A DNA stretch of 64,000 bases from Salvator merianae (Eukaryota; Chordata; Lepidosauria; Squamata; Teiidae), in NCBI GenBank assembly GCA_003586115.2, contig QVOM02000116.1, forward strand, positions 37,162,372-37,226,371. Direction: 5' to 3'. How positions within the stretch are numbered: position 1 is the first letter of the stretch; every line of letters starts with the position of its first letter. Both the position numbers and the translations under genes were made by a program. Positions 1 through 11,408 of the stretch are shown one piece after another. Below the pieces are notes generated by a model. It was not told the DNA's origin and searched no databases. It saw only the letters and a program-made list of their open reading frames with translations.

Positions 1-1429
1 GAAACTAGACTGATGAGAGAGGCAGTCTACAGCACAGATAACCAAAGTGATACTTCCGTGTTCTGATCTTGCTTGTGTCTTTGAGAGCTGTACAATGGCA
101 GTTCTTTTTGTCTTTTGCCTTTATGTTGAAAGGTTATCTTAAAATATTTTCAGACAACTGTTTTAATAAATAAGATGTTTATTCATAAGGTTGAATAACT
201 CCAAAGTAGGAATAAAACAATGATTCAAAGCCAGATGGGATTAGTATTGCGTCTCCAAGCATGATTTGACATGTACAAAGCAATTTCATTGCAAGTTCCT
301 CACAGTCATTGTTTCGTGCTTGGAATATGACTGTTCAAGCTACAAGCAGAGTTCAGCAACAGTAGCTATGCTGAGCTTATTAATGTCCCTTTCAAAAGAT
401 GATACTGGTGGCTCCTTTTTCTTTCTGTTTTCCATTGGCCATTTTTTAAAAAGGGGACATTCCTTCAGAAACAATGCAATGTCACTTGCATTTTATGTTG
501 CACTATATTTAGCACTTGGGTTTTTTTCAAGAGGATTTGAGTTAAGGAGCCTGCATAGTTTAGTTGTGACAAAGTCATACAGCTTGAAGGAGAAAACAGG
601 GATACCTACATCTAGAGTGTTTCAAGCTTACATGGAACAGGGATTCCCTGTAGGAGAGAAATCTGATATTGATAGAATTCAACAGGACTGTAAATATACT
701 TTTCTCAAGGCTTTGATGACATAGAATATGAATAAGTGTTCAGTAAAGGTTGTGAAAACATAAGAATGGTGTAGAGAGGGTACAGTTCCCTTAATGTATT
801 ATGCAGTTTGACCTTCATCTAGAAGGGTGAATATAATGAAAAGGGCTCTCTGAGATAGTATGTAGAGGTCTAGAGAGGCCCTAACCTTTCCCCCTTGTCT
901 TCATTTTGTTTTAATCATGTGATGTATATGCTGCTATAAGTGGTTACTCCCTCTTTAACTGAGTGCTGGTTTGAAGCTCTGCTTACCATATAGGCTCTCA
1001 AGATGATTATGATGATGGTGATTTTTATACCACCCTACTTCAGAACCCAAGGATGATTAACAGGGAAAAAAGAACAGTTTGAAATGACAACATTAAAAAA
1101 AAAGGAGAAGAAGAATAAAATACACACCCTTAAAAGCAAAACTAGTTACCAAAAGTGGTAAAAGTCTGGATGTTTTCCCCAGACCCTGAAAGCTCATCAA
1201 TGACAAGGTCTGGTGTTTCTTTGAAGGAAAGCTGTTCCATAGCCTAGGGGCTGCCGCAGAGAAGAAGTAACGAAAGGAACAAGTTTGTCACACATCAACC
1301 ACCTGTTTTGTGAATAAATTCTGCCAGCCAGGCAAGGCAAATATGAGCAATGCATGGAATGCCTTTAAGTTCATTCTCTGGGCTGTTCCTCATGGTTATT
1401 TTTTTTTTCAGAAGGAATAGCCTTATGAA
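1..1429 (+). other. RAB18 intron 2, 5' part in window
   Basis: No exon is visible: the P-loop and switch I exons are not found here. Most of it is unremarkable AT-rich intron. A degraded dispersed repeat lies at about 1015-1330. It has a segment resembling the tail of L2/CR1-type LINEs read on the minus strand (ATACCACCCTACTT near 1028) and a segment around 1230-1265 resembling the repeat at 24.2-24.6 kb. Confidence 0.6.
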
Positions 1430-3060
1430 TATGCTTACAGCTGTTCGACCCACAATGTGCTCCCTTGACCCTTGCCTGTCTCAGTTTATTAGAACAAGCC
1501 ATGCAAGGGTTGGCTGAATGGGTCCAGGGTGTGGTGAATCTTTCACTGTGGAATGGGGTGATGTCACCTGCCTTGAAAGAGGCTGTGGCCACTCATGAAA
1601 AAGCTCCCCTTGGACCTTGAAGTGTGTTCTAACTATCTAATATACTCCCTCTTTGGACAAGGTGCTGGAGAGGTTGGTTGTCATGCAGCTGCAGACATTC
1701 TTGGAAGAAACTAATTATCTACAACCATTTCAGTCTAGGTTCAGGTGTAGTTTGGAGACAGAATTGGCTTTGGTCACCCTGGTTGATGACCTTTTGAGGG
1801 AAAGAGACAGAGGCAATGCAACTCTGTTGATCTTCCTTGATCTCTCAGCATTCTATACCATTGACCATGGTATCCTTTTGGATCACTTTGGGAAATGAGA
1901 GTGGGGGAACACTGCATCACAGTTGTTCTTCTACCTTCAGGGACGATCCTATAAAGTAGCTGCTGGGTGACTGTAATTCTGTACCCTGGAAGCTGGGCTG
2001 TGGTACAATTTTGTCACCAATGCAGTCATCAGGAGTTTTGGGGCTGAATGTCATCAGTACACTGACAACACTGTTTCTCTGTAACATCTCAATTAGGAGG
2101 GACTGTGAATGTCCTGGACTTATGTATGGATGCAGTGATGAGCTGGCTGAAAATCAGTGAACTTAAGTTAAACCCTGACAAGACAGAGATTTTGTGGGTA
2201 GAAATGACCAAGGTCCAGAAATTGGGGGTGTTGCCTGTTCTACATGGGGTTGCACTCCTTTGGAAGGAACAGGTACATAGTTTAGGTGTGATCTTGAAGT
2301 TATCTATATCCACAGAGACTCAGGTGATCTCTTTGTCCAGGAGTGCCTATCTCTAGCTTCAGCTGGTATACCAGTTGTGCCCATAACTGGACAGGAATAG
2401 TGTGGCCACTGTTATTCGTGTTCTGGTAACTTCACATTTAGATTATTGTAATGCGCTCCATGTGGGGCTACTGTTGTATCTGTTCCAAAAGCTCCTTCTA
2501 ATGCAAAATTTGGTAGTCAGTTTGTTGAATAGAGTGCCTGTTTGAGCACACATCACTCCTGTGCTTAAGCAAATGCACTGGTTATCAGTTAGCTGCTAGG
2601 TTAAGTTCAAGGTTTAATGCTTGGCATGTAAGGCCCTAAATTTCTTGGGACCGTAGTACCTTAAAGAACACCTGCCTTGTTACAATCTTGGAAGCACCAT
2701 GAGATCCTCTCAAGAAGGTCTTCCTGTAGGTCCAACAAAGTAATAGAATCTTAAGATGTTCCAATGTTGGGTATTCTGTGTGGTAGCATCAGCTCTATGG
2801 AATGCCCTCCCTCCTGTTATTTGTTAGGTGCCTACACTTACCGCTGTTAGATGCCTATTTTAGACCTCTCTCTTTATGCAGGAATTTCCTGTGTGAATGT
2901 TTGTTCTCTTTCCTGACCCACCCAAGTTTTAATTTGTTTTTAATGATTGATTGCATGTGTATGGTTTTTACCCTTGTTTTTTAACATTTCATTTAAAATG
3001 CTTTGATATTTTTAATGAGAAGCAATACATAAATATTTTAAATAAAATAAGTAATAATAT
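1430..3060 (+). mobile_element. Degraded L2/CR1-like LINE, ORF2 reverse transcriptase and 3' tail
   Basis: Sense-strand fragments translate to a non-LTR reverse transcriptase of the L2 type. About 1449-1620 reads DPQCAP..VVNLSLWNGVMSPALKEAV in one frame. 1653-1898 gives KVLERLVVMQLQTFLEETN and a damaged palm motif (LDLSAFYTIDH). 2058-2069 gives YTDN in place of the catalytic YADD. 2105-2350 gives AVMSWLKISELKLNPDKTE. Further traces are SHLDYCNALHVGL near 2430, HITPVLKQMHWLSV near 2551 and ALWNALP near 2797. The end near 3000-3060 is an AT-rich tail with ATACATAAAT. Frameshifts and loss of catalytic acidic residues show it is dead. It sits in intron 2 in the gene's orientation. Confidence 0.88.
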
Positions 3061-3141
3061 TTGACAGATTCATAAACATTTCTCCCTGTTTTTTGTATTT
3101 TGACAAATTGTATAAGAACTCTAAATATTGTTGTCTTCTAG

Positions 3142-3203
3142 GTGTTGATTTCAAGGTGAAAACAATCTCTGTTGATGGAAATAAAGCAAAGTTAGCAATC
3201 TGG
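3142..3203 (+). CDS. RAB18: RAB18 coding exon 3
   Basis: 62 nt. The acceptor is TTCTAG just before 3142 and the donor is GTGAGT at 3204. It starts with the last two bases of a split glycine codon and encodes [20 protein letters not shown], ending in phase 0 on the Trp of the WDTAGQE box. Confidence 0.96.
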
Positions 3204-6200
3204 GTGAGTCATAATAATACACAATGTGAGTTTATGGTACTGAAGGTTTTTCTGTGCATTAACATTGGTGTTATCTATTCCCCATTCCTGGGCCAGTGAG
3301 GTTTCTTGGGCCAGGAATAAATAGAAACTGAGTTTTTCTTTGTGAGGATAATCTAAATCTGAATGCAGTACATATAATTTGCCATGTTGCTATTTTCTTG
3401 CCAAAATATCTGTACACAGTTGCCATAAGTGATGTAAAATTACTCATAGCTATATTTCTCAAGAGTGTTGTGAGGGGGTTAGACTAGAATCTGGGAATCT
3501 TAGGATTCAAACCAGCCCAGCCATGTGTGATTCCTCACTGGTTGATATACCAGACCAGCAAGCATACTAGGAGCCTCCCTTCTGCATGTGTTATGATCCC
3601 TTTGACTGCACCAGTGTGTGAAAGGGAGGCTCATAGTACACTTGCTTGTTTGGTAAACTGCCCAGTGTGGAATTGCTCCATGAAAGTTCTTGGGTAAGCT
3701 TGGTCTAGCCTGTCCTATTCTTAGCTAAATATACCTCAGAGGATTACTGTGAGGATAAAGTGGAATGGAGGATAATAATGTGTGTTACCTAGAACTCTGT
3801 GAAAGAAAACTGAATATACATGCTGAACATAATACAGTGCATCCTTAATTTATTTGCTGTACATTTTCTGTTCCTGTTCTATTAAAGAGCAGTTGTAAAC
3901 AGTGATGTGATAGATGGATAATCGGCATATTATGTGGCACTTCATGATTTTAAGCTTGCAGTGCTTCAAATTATTGGTTGTCTTGAATAGAAATATGCTT
4001 GTCTTCAGTTGATCGTATTAGAGATTGCTTAGTATAGCTTTTACTCATGGGCAACTTCTGCGTGCATGGTGTGCCAAGTGAGGAGGGGATTGCTCTTGAT
4101 TTGGTGAAAGACTTCCCTAGCATTGAGGTTTTGGTCAGGGCCCGTGACGTCAGTCACTCTGGCAGTTCATGTCATGGGCCTGCTCAGGTTTGCTGGACCA
4201 GCATCCACAAAGCGTCTGCTGGGGTGAGCCAAGCCCTTGCTGCCTTTTGCAGAAGAGTCTTTACTGTCCTGCAGGAATGCTCCTTGGAATAGATTCTGCC
4301 CCCAGGAGTGCAATGGGCACCTTGATGTGCCAAAAGAGTTCCTGATCCTCTTTTGGTAAGTGATGACAGACAGCTGCCACTCATCCAGGATCCCTCTGGC
4401 ATGATCTAAAGGGACTGCAGATCCTGCTGTGGATAAATTTTCTGGGATTGGTATTCCAGCTTAAGTGTATATGACTTGAAAGAAGGAATTGCATGCAACT
4501 ATACTTTTTTTCTGTTGTAAATAATTACAGTTTTAGAATACGGCACCTAGTAGAAAAGAGGATTTTTGACCTCTAGTTTTGGAGAAGGAATGTGATGTTG
4601 AAGATAGTAATCCAGAAGTTCTAGTAGGGCTGCTGAAAAATGCTTTAGTTTTATTAAGTACAGATGCTTAAAACCTTCTGAATTGTTTAGGACACTGCAG
4701 GTCAGGAACGGTTCAGAACTCTAACACCCAGCTATTACAGAGGAGCCCAAGGTGTTATATTAGGTAAGCACACACCTGGATGCTATTTATCCAATTTTCT
4801 TTTAGACTATGTTGAAAATAAAAATCTATGAGATTTCTGACCTTGTATTCATCTTAAGGTTGTGGCAGTTCCCATAACCTCTAGCAGACAAAGTAGCTGG
4901 TAAGTAGCTGGAAACCAGAATTGGAGTTATAGGTAGCATGAACTATGCCTTTTCTTGTTTCCTTATTCTCCAAATTTTGCAAGCCTCTTATTATGTTTCA
5001 ATATTTATATTTTCAAGTAATTGTATGCTAAAAATCTTCTCTTAGTTCTGTCTAGGAGATTACTTTGTATTGCGTCTTTCTTAGATCAAGGGAAAAGCAG
5101 CTGGAGGGAGATTTTGAGCAGACAACTTATAATAAAAAGGTTAAATAACCTGTTTTACCTGCTTGCTTGCTGTCTTCTTAGTCCAAAGCAGCTAGCAGCT
5201 GCTATGCCTATTAAAGTGTTTAAACCTGTTAAAATAGAATTTCAGAGTGCAGTGTAAATGGATGAATGAAGTAGGAGTATTATTCTAAACTTCTGAAAGC
5301 ATTTGCACAAATAGCATAGCTATCACAGTACCATGCATAAGTATCAGACATTTTAATAGTTCCATCTACAACCCATTGAGTGGGACAGGATTTTTCTCTC
5401 TGTTTTTTGTGGATATTTAGAATTAAAGTATTGAATATTAGACGAATTGAACTTGCAGTCCTTCTATGTAAAAATATGCTTGTGATTACAACTACCACCC
5501 TTGCCTTTCTTTTTTTCCCCTATTTTTTTGGATGTGTAAATTTATTTGGTTGCCATTATTAAGGAATCTTTGCTGATGAACAAGAAGCTTACCTCTTGGT
5601 TCCACTCTGTCTTCTGCCTAACCCAGTATAGCTAATTTTGTTAAATCATGAGCTTGTAACTTCAAAATACTGAAACTGTCTGTAAATTTAATAGTGCAGC
5701 TATGCAGGACTCTCATAGAAGGTGACTGGTTTGTAAATCTAACCCATCCTGCCAGGTATTAATTGAAGGTACTATCTAGAGTGGCTGTGTAATATGAGTT
5801 TATAAAGATTTGTAGTTGTCAACTGCATCTTCAGTTTTGATCAGTGACCACCTAGAAGTTCAGAAGACTTGTGAACTTGCAAATTCAACTTTTGGTTCAG
5901 TTATTCTTGGTAGCAGAAGAATTTTCTTGCTTTATCTAATATTTGCATGGGTGAGGGGATGAGGCAAGGTATTTTAGCATAGATCTATAGACAAATTGCT
6001 CATTTTGTTCATAAACTTACAGTATATGTATCACTGACTTTTGCCAATTTTGATTTCAGTTTATGATGTTACAAGGAGAGATACTTTTGCTAAACTAGAC
6101 AACTGGCTAACAGAATTGGAAACATACTGCACAAGAAATGATATAGTTAAAATGTTAGTTGGAAACAAAATTGATAAGGTGAGTAACTTAGGGTACATTT

Positions 6201-9200
6201 GTTTTGTACAGTTAAACCTGTTTTGGCAAGCAACTAACAAGTTGTGTTATTTGTTGTAGGAAAACAGAGAAGTTGACAGAAATGAGGGTCTTAAATTTGC
6301 TAGAAAACATTCCATGTTGTTCATAGGTAAGTTCTTAAAATAAATGCAAGTATGAAGGCTTCTTATCCATTTCTCTGTAGAGGCAGAAGGAATGTTGGTA
6401 CATGTTCTGGGCCACAAGGAAGTATTTTAGAACAGCAGTATTAGTGCTAGTTAAATAGAAATACCAGTCTGAATTTGGAAAATATATAGCATTGTAATGT
6501 TTCCAAAGATTTCCTGTCCTTTAAAATTTCCTTTTTTATTCCATGCAGGCTATGGAATTGTGAATCCTGTTTAGAAACTATGGGTATAAGCTGGCTTGAA
6601 CTTGTTATCTATTTGCTGTTATTTCAAAGCAGAAGAACCTCACATGCTGCAGAAATGTTTAGCATTAGCAAAACATGAGATGTAATTGCCTTTGGCTTTT
6701 GACTTTGTTTTAAAGTTCTCTCATTTTATGCAGAGCCTGGTGATAATAGGGATTCAGCCCTTTTTTTCCTTTGCCCCACACTCCAAATAATTACATTAAT
6801 CTATAAAGGGAGTGCTAGAGACTATTGCAGTCCATAATGTAATTTCAAAGTGCTTTATAGCAGAATGGATACAGTATTCCAACTTTTGCCTCCTCCAAGC
6901 ACCTGTGTCTTCCTCCTGACAGAACTTCCTTAAACAGTCTGCCTCTTCCCCGGAAGGCATCAAAGCCTAACTTGCGAAATGAGTTGGCTAGTAAGTTGAT
7001 GAGAAACTGAATGCTGAATTACTGCTTTGGCTAAAGTGTGGTAGGAAGGGGAATTGAACTACTTTATCATGGCTTACAAAGTAAGTTTTGGGGCCATTAT
7101 AGCCAACTTCATAGTGTCTTTCCTGCAATGTATGTCTTAATGTATTGCTTTGACTACCGTGGAATCATTAAGGATTTATCCTCTGCTAGTTTCACGTAGG
7201 CTTCAGCTTTTGTACAGTGGTATAGATGACCAATCATAAGTGGTCCCAAACGTATGACTGAACAGAAGCCTTTGATCCTACAAAAAGAAATCTTTGCTTC
7301 CCTGTTGACTTCTTGCTGTCTTCCTTTCACTAGGCTGTTTCTACCTTAAGTGATCTCCAAGTTGTTCCTTAAAGAAACCTGCACATCTGCAGAATCTTAG
7401 CTCTCCTATATTGAATTGAAACCTAAGTACATACAGCTGAATACTGTTTTTCTGTTAGTTTTTGCATCTGTAGTCTTTCCTTCCTTCCTCTTGGATGGAT
7501 TCCAGTATGATTTTCAGCACAGAAATTTACTGGAAAAGGAAGGGTTGCACGCACTTTTGATGGGCTCAAAGTAGCAGAAATTTCTCACTGAGAAGATCTG
7601 TGACACTTTTCAAGGAAACTTGTCAATCATGTTTATTAACGTTTCCCTACAGTGAACAGCCATGGAAAGTTGGGGTGACCTTGATTTATGGAGGCAATAA
7701 TAGGTCCATTGAGTAGCAAAGTGGATGCAGAGTCTTGTTCTGCATTGCAGTGATACTATTGGAGGATACTATTGTTTTCAGGAAATACTATGTCTGAGAA
7801 CTGCTGGTGTTGTAGCCAAAGGGCTCTTGCTTGGTGTGGCTGTCCCAATTACAACAACAAGGGAATCGGTCTTCTTTACAATGCTTTATTAATATATATA
7901 TATTGAGAACAGCATGGCTACCCATATGCAAACAAGAATGGGAGCCCTGAATACATATTTTCCATACTTTTTATAATGTTTGTAACTTATAAAATAATGT
8001 TCATCTTCTCATATACTGTAGTTACCTTCCCATCTAATTTGGTTATTCCTAAAATGATTAGCTGTTGTGTTTCCCACTACCTAATACTTCGTTATCTATT
8101 GCTAGTTTTAAGGAATTTGCTTACAAGCTTTTAGATAACAGCAAATCTATAAATCGCCTGTTATCTCTTCTGTGTGCAGCTGCATCCTAGCATAAGCCAA
8201 TTTATGGAAGGCAAAAGAGCACACAAGCTAATTAGCAAAAAGCACTGGGTCACACAGTCTGTTATGATTTCTCTTACTATTTCCTTTGTCTATGTAATCT
8301 TATTGCTCTTTAAGATGGCGTCCCTTATGCTAAGCTTCTAGCTAGGTATCCACACTGGTATAATCTTTTTATGGGATGGTAATTGAAATACATGCATAGT
8401 TTGAGTTTAATTTGAATCAAGAGCTTGTGAAGTATTGTTCCTCTATGACAGGATCCTTTTGGCTCTAAGGGTCATATTCTGTTCAGGATGAGAGGCTGCA
8501 ATCTAATGCTAGTGTTTGTGACTAGGATCAGCAATGAATTGGTTCTTACCATATCACTGTAAGAGTAAGATAGATATGCATATGCAGAGTAACCATGCGG
8601 GAAGATGATTGGGAAAACAGTACATTTTATTTACTCCCATGGACTTTCCCCTTTACTATACTTAACAAAGCACAAAAGGCAGTAAAATTAAGCAGTGTGT
8701 TGAAGAGTAGGAATTAAGGGGGGTCTTCACATGGGTACTAGATAATGGCTTTTATGCACCTATTTTAATAGTTTTTAAGGAATTGAAAAATCTCGTTAAA
8801 ATATGTAATACAGCCTGTATCATTTTTTACTTGTTATGATGCACAATTTTCCAATTATGTATTTCAATTTCACTAATATTTGACTTCAGTAGTCTTAATT
8901 TTCTGCATCAAGCACTGTGTACAAATGAATTAATGATTGCTTAGTACTCTGTGGTGACATTCCTTCCATCAGATAGGAAGCTGAGGCTATGTGTGGTTGC
9001 ATTTGTCTAACATTCTGCTCTTTTCCCTCCACTTAGAGGCCAGTGCAAAGACATGTGATGGCGTACAATGTGCCTTTGAAGAACTCGTTGAGAAAATCAT
9101 TCAGACTCCTGGACTGTGGGAAAGCGAAAGCCAAAACAGAGGTGTAAAGTTGTCAAACAATGAAGAAGGCCACAGAGGTGGCTGCAGTGGCTATTGCTCT

Positions 9201-9209
9201 GTGTTGTAA
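3142..9209 (+). CDS. RAB18: RAB18 small GTPase, exons 3-7 (5' end missing from window)
   Basis: This is the C-terminal four fifths of Rab18, a Ras-superfamily GTPase acting at the ER, Golgi and lipid-droplet surface in lipid-droplet and membrane trafficking (family knowledge). The coding sequence is join(3142-3203, 4691-4763, 6060-6178, 6260-6326, 9037-9209); every junction is GT-AG and keeps frame. Visible in order are the GVDFKVKTI strand after switch I, the G3 box split over two exons (W ends exon 3, DTAGQE starts exon 4), switch [14 protein letters not shown], the G4 box GNKIDK, the G5 box EASAK, a hypervariable tail and the prenylation motif CSVL. The window encodes 163 whole residues. 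With the roughly 42 residues of exons 1-2, that gives about 205, one fewer than the human protein as I remember it. The missing residue falls in the tail ([14 protein letters not shown]). The P-loop and switch I exons lie upstream. No frameshift or stop interrupts the exons, so the gene looks functional. Confidence 0.97.
3475..3815 (+). mobile_element. tRNA-type squamate SINE, interrupted
   Basis: The left part (about 3475-3523) carries GGTTAGACTAGAATCTGGGA and a B-box-like GGATTCAAACC. The right part (about 3678-3815) has CCATGAAAGTTCTTGGGTAA, CCTCAGAGGATTACTGTGAG and GATAAAGTGGA, which is the familiar body of a reptile tRNA-derived SINE. The two parts are separated by an inverted-repeat insertion (next entry). 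A second copy at 22.85-23.83 kb has the same body. Confidence 0.7.
3526..3677. mobile_element. Small inverted-repeat (MITE-like) element inside the intron 3 SINE
   Basis: The left arm from about 3533 (ACTGGTTGATATACCAGACC, then AGCAAGCATACTAGGAGCCT) matches, with a few mismatches, the reverse complement of the right arm at about 3624-3672 (AGGGAGGCTCATAGTACACT onwards). The arms are about 45 bp. Related CTGGTATACYAGAYCAGC phrases occur at about 40.46 kb and 42.82 kb, so this is a dispersed family. Confidence 0.65.
4691..4763 (+). CDS. RAB18: RAB18 coding exon 4 (G3 box and switch II)
   Basis: 73 nt between acceptor TTTAG and donor GTAAGC. It encodes [20 protein letters not shown] followed by GVIL and the first base of the next Val. 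It holds the DTAGQE motif, whose Gln is the residue that positions the hydrolytic water in Rab proteins, and the switch II helix. Confidence 0.96.
4764..6059 (+). other. RAB18: RAB18 intron 4
   Basis: 1296 bp of AT-rich intron between consensus GTAAGC and TTTCAG. I see no repeat or structured element. Confidence 0.85.
6060..6178 (+). CDS. RAB18: RAB18 coding exon 5 (G4 box NKID)
   Basis: 119 nt. The acceptor is GATTTCAG and the donor GTGAGT. It completes the split Val and encodes [20 protein letters not shown], then [19 protein letters not shown], ending on the guanine-specificity motif NKID plus Lys. Confidence 0.96.
6179..6259 (+). other. RAB18: RAB18 intron 5 (81-bp mini-intron)
   Basis: GTGAGT...TTGTTGTAG, only 81 bp, near the lower limit for vertebrate introns. 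Its length is a multiple of three and it is open in frame until the TAG of its own acceptor, so a retained intron would add 26 residues after NKIDK and stop, deleting the G5 box and prenylation site. Confidence 0.92.
6260..6326 (+). CDS. RAB18: RAB18 coding exon 6
   Basis: 67 nt. The acceptor is TTGTTGTAG and the donor GTAAGT. It encodes [20 protein letters not shown] followed by FI and the first base of the Glu codon that opens the EASAK box. It is separated from exon 5 by an intron of only 81 bp. Confidence 0.95.
6327..9036 (+). other. RAB18: RAB18 intron 6
   Basis: 2710 bp between GTAAGT and CACTTAG. Mostly low-complexity AT-rich intron with a short AT run near 7895. No exon, hairpin or recognisable LINE is seen. 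Confidence 0.8.
9037..9209 (+). CDS. RAB18: RAB18 terminal coding exon 7 (G5 box, tail, prenylation site)
   Basis: The acceptor is CACTTAG. The exon completes the Glu codon and encodes [20 protein letters not shown], then [20 protein letters not shown] and a tail ending GYCSVL before TAA at 9207-9209. The C-terminal CSVL is a CaaX-type geranylgeranylation site as in other Rab18 proteins. The hypervariable segment before it is the part least like mammalian Rab18. Confidence 0.97.
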
Positions 9210-10057
9210 AACCTGGGAGACTTGTTCTTTTGCATATTTAAATAGCTAGTGATGTCATCTGTACATAAACTCATATTTGCTATTTTAGGGACCTTGCAGT
9301 TTGCACATATTTGTGTATCATTGCAGTGAGCATTTTTCTAGGAAAATGTGTCTCCAGCTTTTCCAGTTGAGGAGTGTTATGGTAAGCATGCCTAATTTGC
9401 AACTTAAAGGTTCTTTTTATATGTAGCATAAGATCACTTGTTGTGGAAACAAATGTGTTCAGATTTCATAATTATGGAACTACTTGGATAAATATTTCAA
9501 ACATGTTGGCTGTGCTTTTGTCTAACTCTGTTCTTCAACTTTACTACAGTACTGCTCTAGAGACAACAGTCTCAAATGATGCAAGTTGATGCATAAAATT
9601 TGCACAATTTAATTGGCAAATGCTTTTTCTTACCAAGCTAACAGCATGACTATAGAATCCCTTAAGCCACTTTTCTTTTTTGTTTCTTCACTTTTTTTTC
9701 CTGTCTTATTGAAATCCCAGTTGAAATCTGTATTTATGGCACAGGTTCTTCCAAAATGTGGAGGTGTGGTGTTTTAAAAGTTAAACAGAATTTTAACCCT
9801 AAGAGAGTTGAAATACCAATTTTACATCATGGCTTACCTGATGCCATGTGCTGTGAACCTGCAAGATAATTCTTGTTTTGGTTTGGTTGGGCTTCTGGAA
9901 GTCTCATTGTGAATCACTTTGCTAAGCTTCATATGTTCCTTTCTAAACATCAGTAATGCAATCAGGTTTCAGTAATTTGGAACTGTTCCTCATTCATGGC
10001 TGAAAGGTCTGAATTGGAAGATGACTTTATTTATGCTTATCGGTTCTTAAATAATGT

Positions 10058-10063
10058 AATAAA
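10058..10063 (+). terminator. Polyadenylation signal AATAAA (proximal RAB18 candidate)
   Basis: A canonical hexamer about 850 bp after the RAB18 stop. A GT-rich stretch follows within 20-50 bases, as expected of a cleavage-stimulation element. Confidence 0.45.
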
Positions 10064-10118
10064 AGCTCTTTGGCATGTGTCTACATATGAAATGTGCTAT
10101 TTTGTTTGGGTTTGCTGT

Positions 10119-10124
10119 AATAAA
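10119..10124 (+). terminator. Polyadenylation signal AATAAA (second RAB18 candidate)
   Basis: A second canonical hexamer 61 bp after the first. Either or both may be used. Confidence 0.4.
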
Positions 10125-10145
10125 TAGCCAGTGACTGATCTGCTT

Positions 10146-11408
10146 CAGAGAACTTGTATAGACTAATAATTTTTTTCACAGTGTTCAGTTTTTTTCTAAC
10201 ATCTTCCTCATGTACAGATGAATTTTGTAAGACACAGTTCAACAGCCTCGAGTGATTACACTGTAACAGAGCACACTAATAACGTCAGATGCTGCAGGGT
10301 ACTGTTCTATTTAGCAGTATGAGCTACTGTGCAATTTTCTGTAAATATATAAACTAAAAAAACCTTTATAATTTTTTTTGTACACTTATATGCTGCATAA
10401 TCTCAGCAGTCTTTCATAAGTATATCGGCTAATGCCACTTAGGTATACTTCACTTAAATCTTACATTTCAAATTTTACACTTTTTAGGGAACTTCTATCA
10501 GTACTTTGAAAGCTGTTCTATAACCAAATATTGTAACTAAAACAACTTTGTAAATTTTCACACACTTCACAGTACATGGATGTTTGGATGTATGTTGCCA
10601 TTTTAATTTACATGGAACATCTGCTAAGTAGGTTGGTGGATCAGTATCTCTCAAATGCATCCCTGAAGACAGGGCAGGATCAAGTGGTTTCTGTAGACAA
10701 GTGTTTGTTTTAACATTAAAATAAAAATTGTGAACTGGGAGCATCTGCTTTTTTCTTTTTATCATGCAATATGTGCTTATATTTTTGTGTGGTGTCCTTT
10801 GTTTTGAGTTCTGGCTTCCTATATTTTTAGATTAGAATTGTAGTATATGCTTTTAAAAAATTCTATTGTTTCTGCACCAGGGCAGTTCACATCTTATATA
10901 AAGAAGAACTGTAGAAAACATGCACGAACAAGGAGCTATTCAAGCAAACAAATCAACTTTACACTACTGCATGACGGTGTTTTTAAGCTGAAAGTATTGA
11001 GTTTTGTAGCCACTATAACAGCGTACCCTTTTCTTTCCCAGCTTGGCATTGTTTGGCCACAGAGGCGCTTGCTTGCACAAATATTATAGATGGTTAATAA
11101 ATTGCAGGGTATAGGTCAATTTAAAACACGACATTAGGAATGCCTACATGGTGTTAAATATGGAGCTCTTCTAAACGTTGAGACCAGTAGAGGAAGAAGA
11201 TTCAAGACAGCTGTAGTGGGAGAGAGAAGAGGCAGCCATGTTGTAAAGATGTGATATCTTGACATCTATTTGATAATACCCAGGATTTTAGAAACATGTG
11301 GTGTCAGTGATGTATTATTGGTAGTTGACCTTTTTTTGTGTAAGAACGTAGAATCTTGCATGAGTTCCAAAAGCCTGAATTTCTAACCTGCAACTTTTAG
11401 TAATAGTT
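10146..11408. other. Downstream flank of RAB18, no repeat seen
   Basis: AT-rich sequence that could be distal 3' UTR if the AATAAA at 10720 or 11096 is used. No protein signal, inverted repeat or LINE was seen. Confidence 0.5.

Larger units (their letters stand above)
3204..4690 (+). other. RAB18: RAB18 intron 3
   Basis: 1487 bp with consensus ends. It contains a tRNA-type SINE interrupted by a small inverted-repeat element (3475-3815). A more GC-rich block at about 4030-4430 looks like another old dispersed element (phrases GCCTTTTGCAGAAG and CCCCCAGGAGTG recur loosely near 43.7 kb), but I cannot classify it. Confidence 0.8.
9210..10145 (+). other. RAB18: RAB18 3' UTR (approximate end)
   Basis: AT-rich sequence without repeats follows the stop codon. 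Two canonical AATAAA signals at 10058 and 10119 precede a plausible cleavage zone near 10.08-10.15 kb. Further AATAAA hexamers at 10720 and 11096 would allow longer transcripts, so the end is only an estimate. Confidence 0.6.

Noticed and set aside
266..724. 152-codon open frame on +
   Set aside because: Lies in RAB18 intron 2, has no recognisable domain, and its composition matches surrounding intron.
1..3141. Search for RAB18 exons 1 and 2
   Set aside because: No GESGVGKSS-type P-loop or switch I coding sequence is present; these exons must be upstream.
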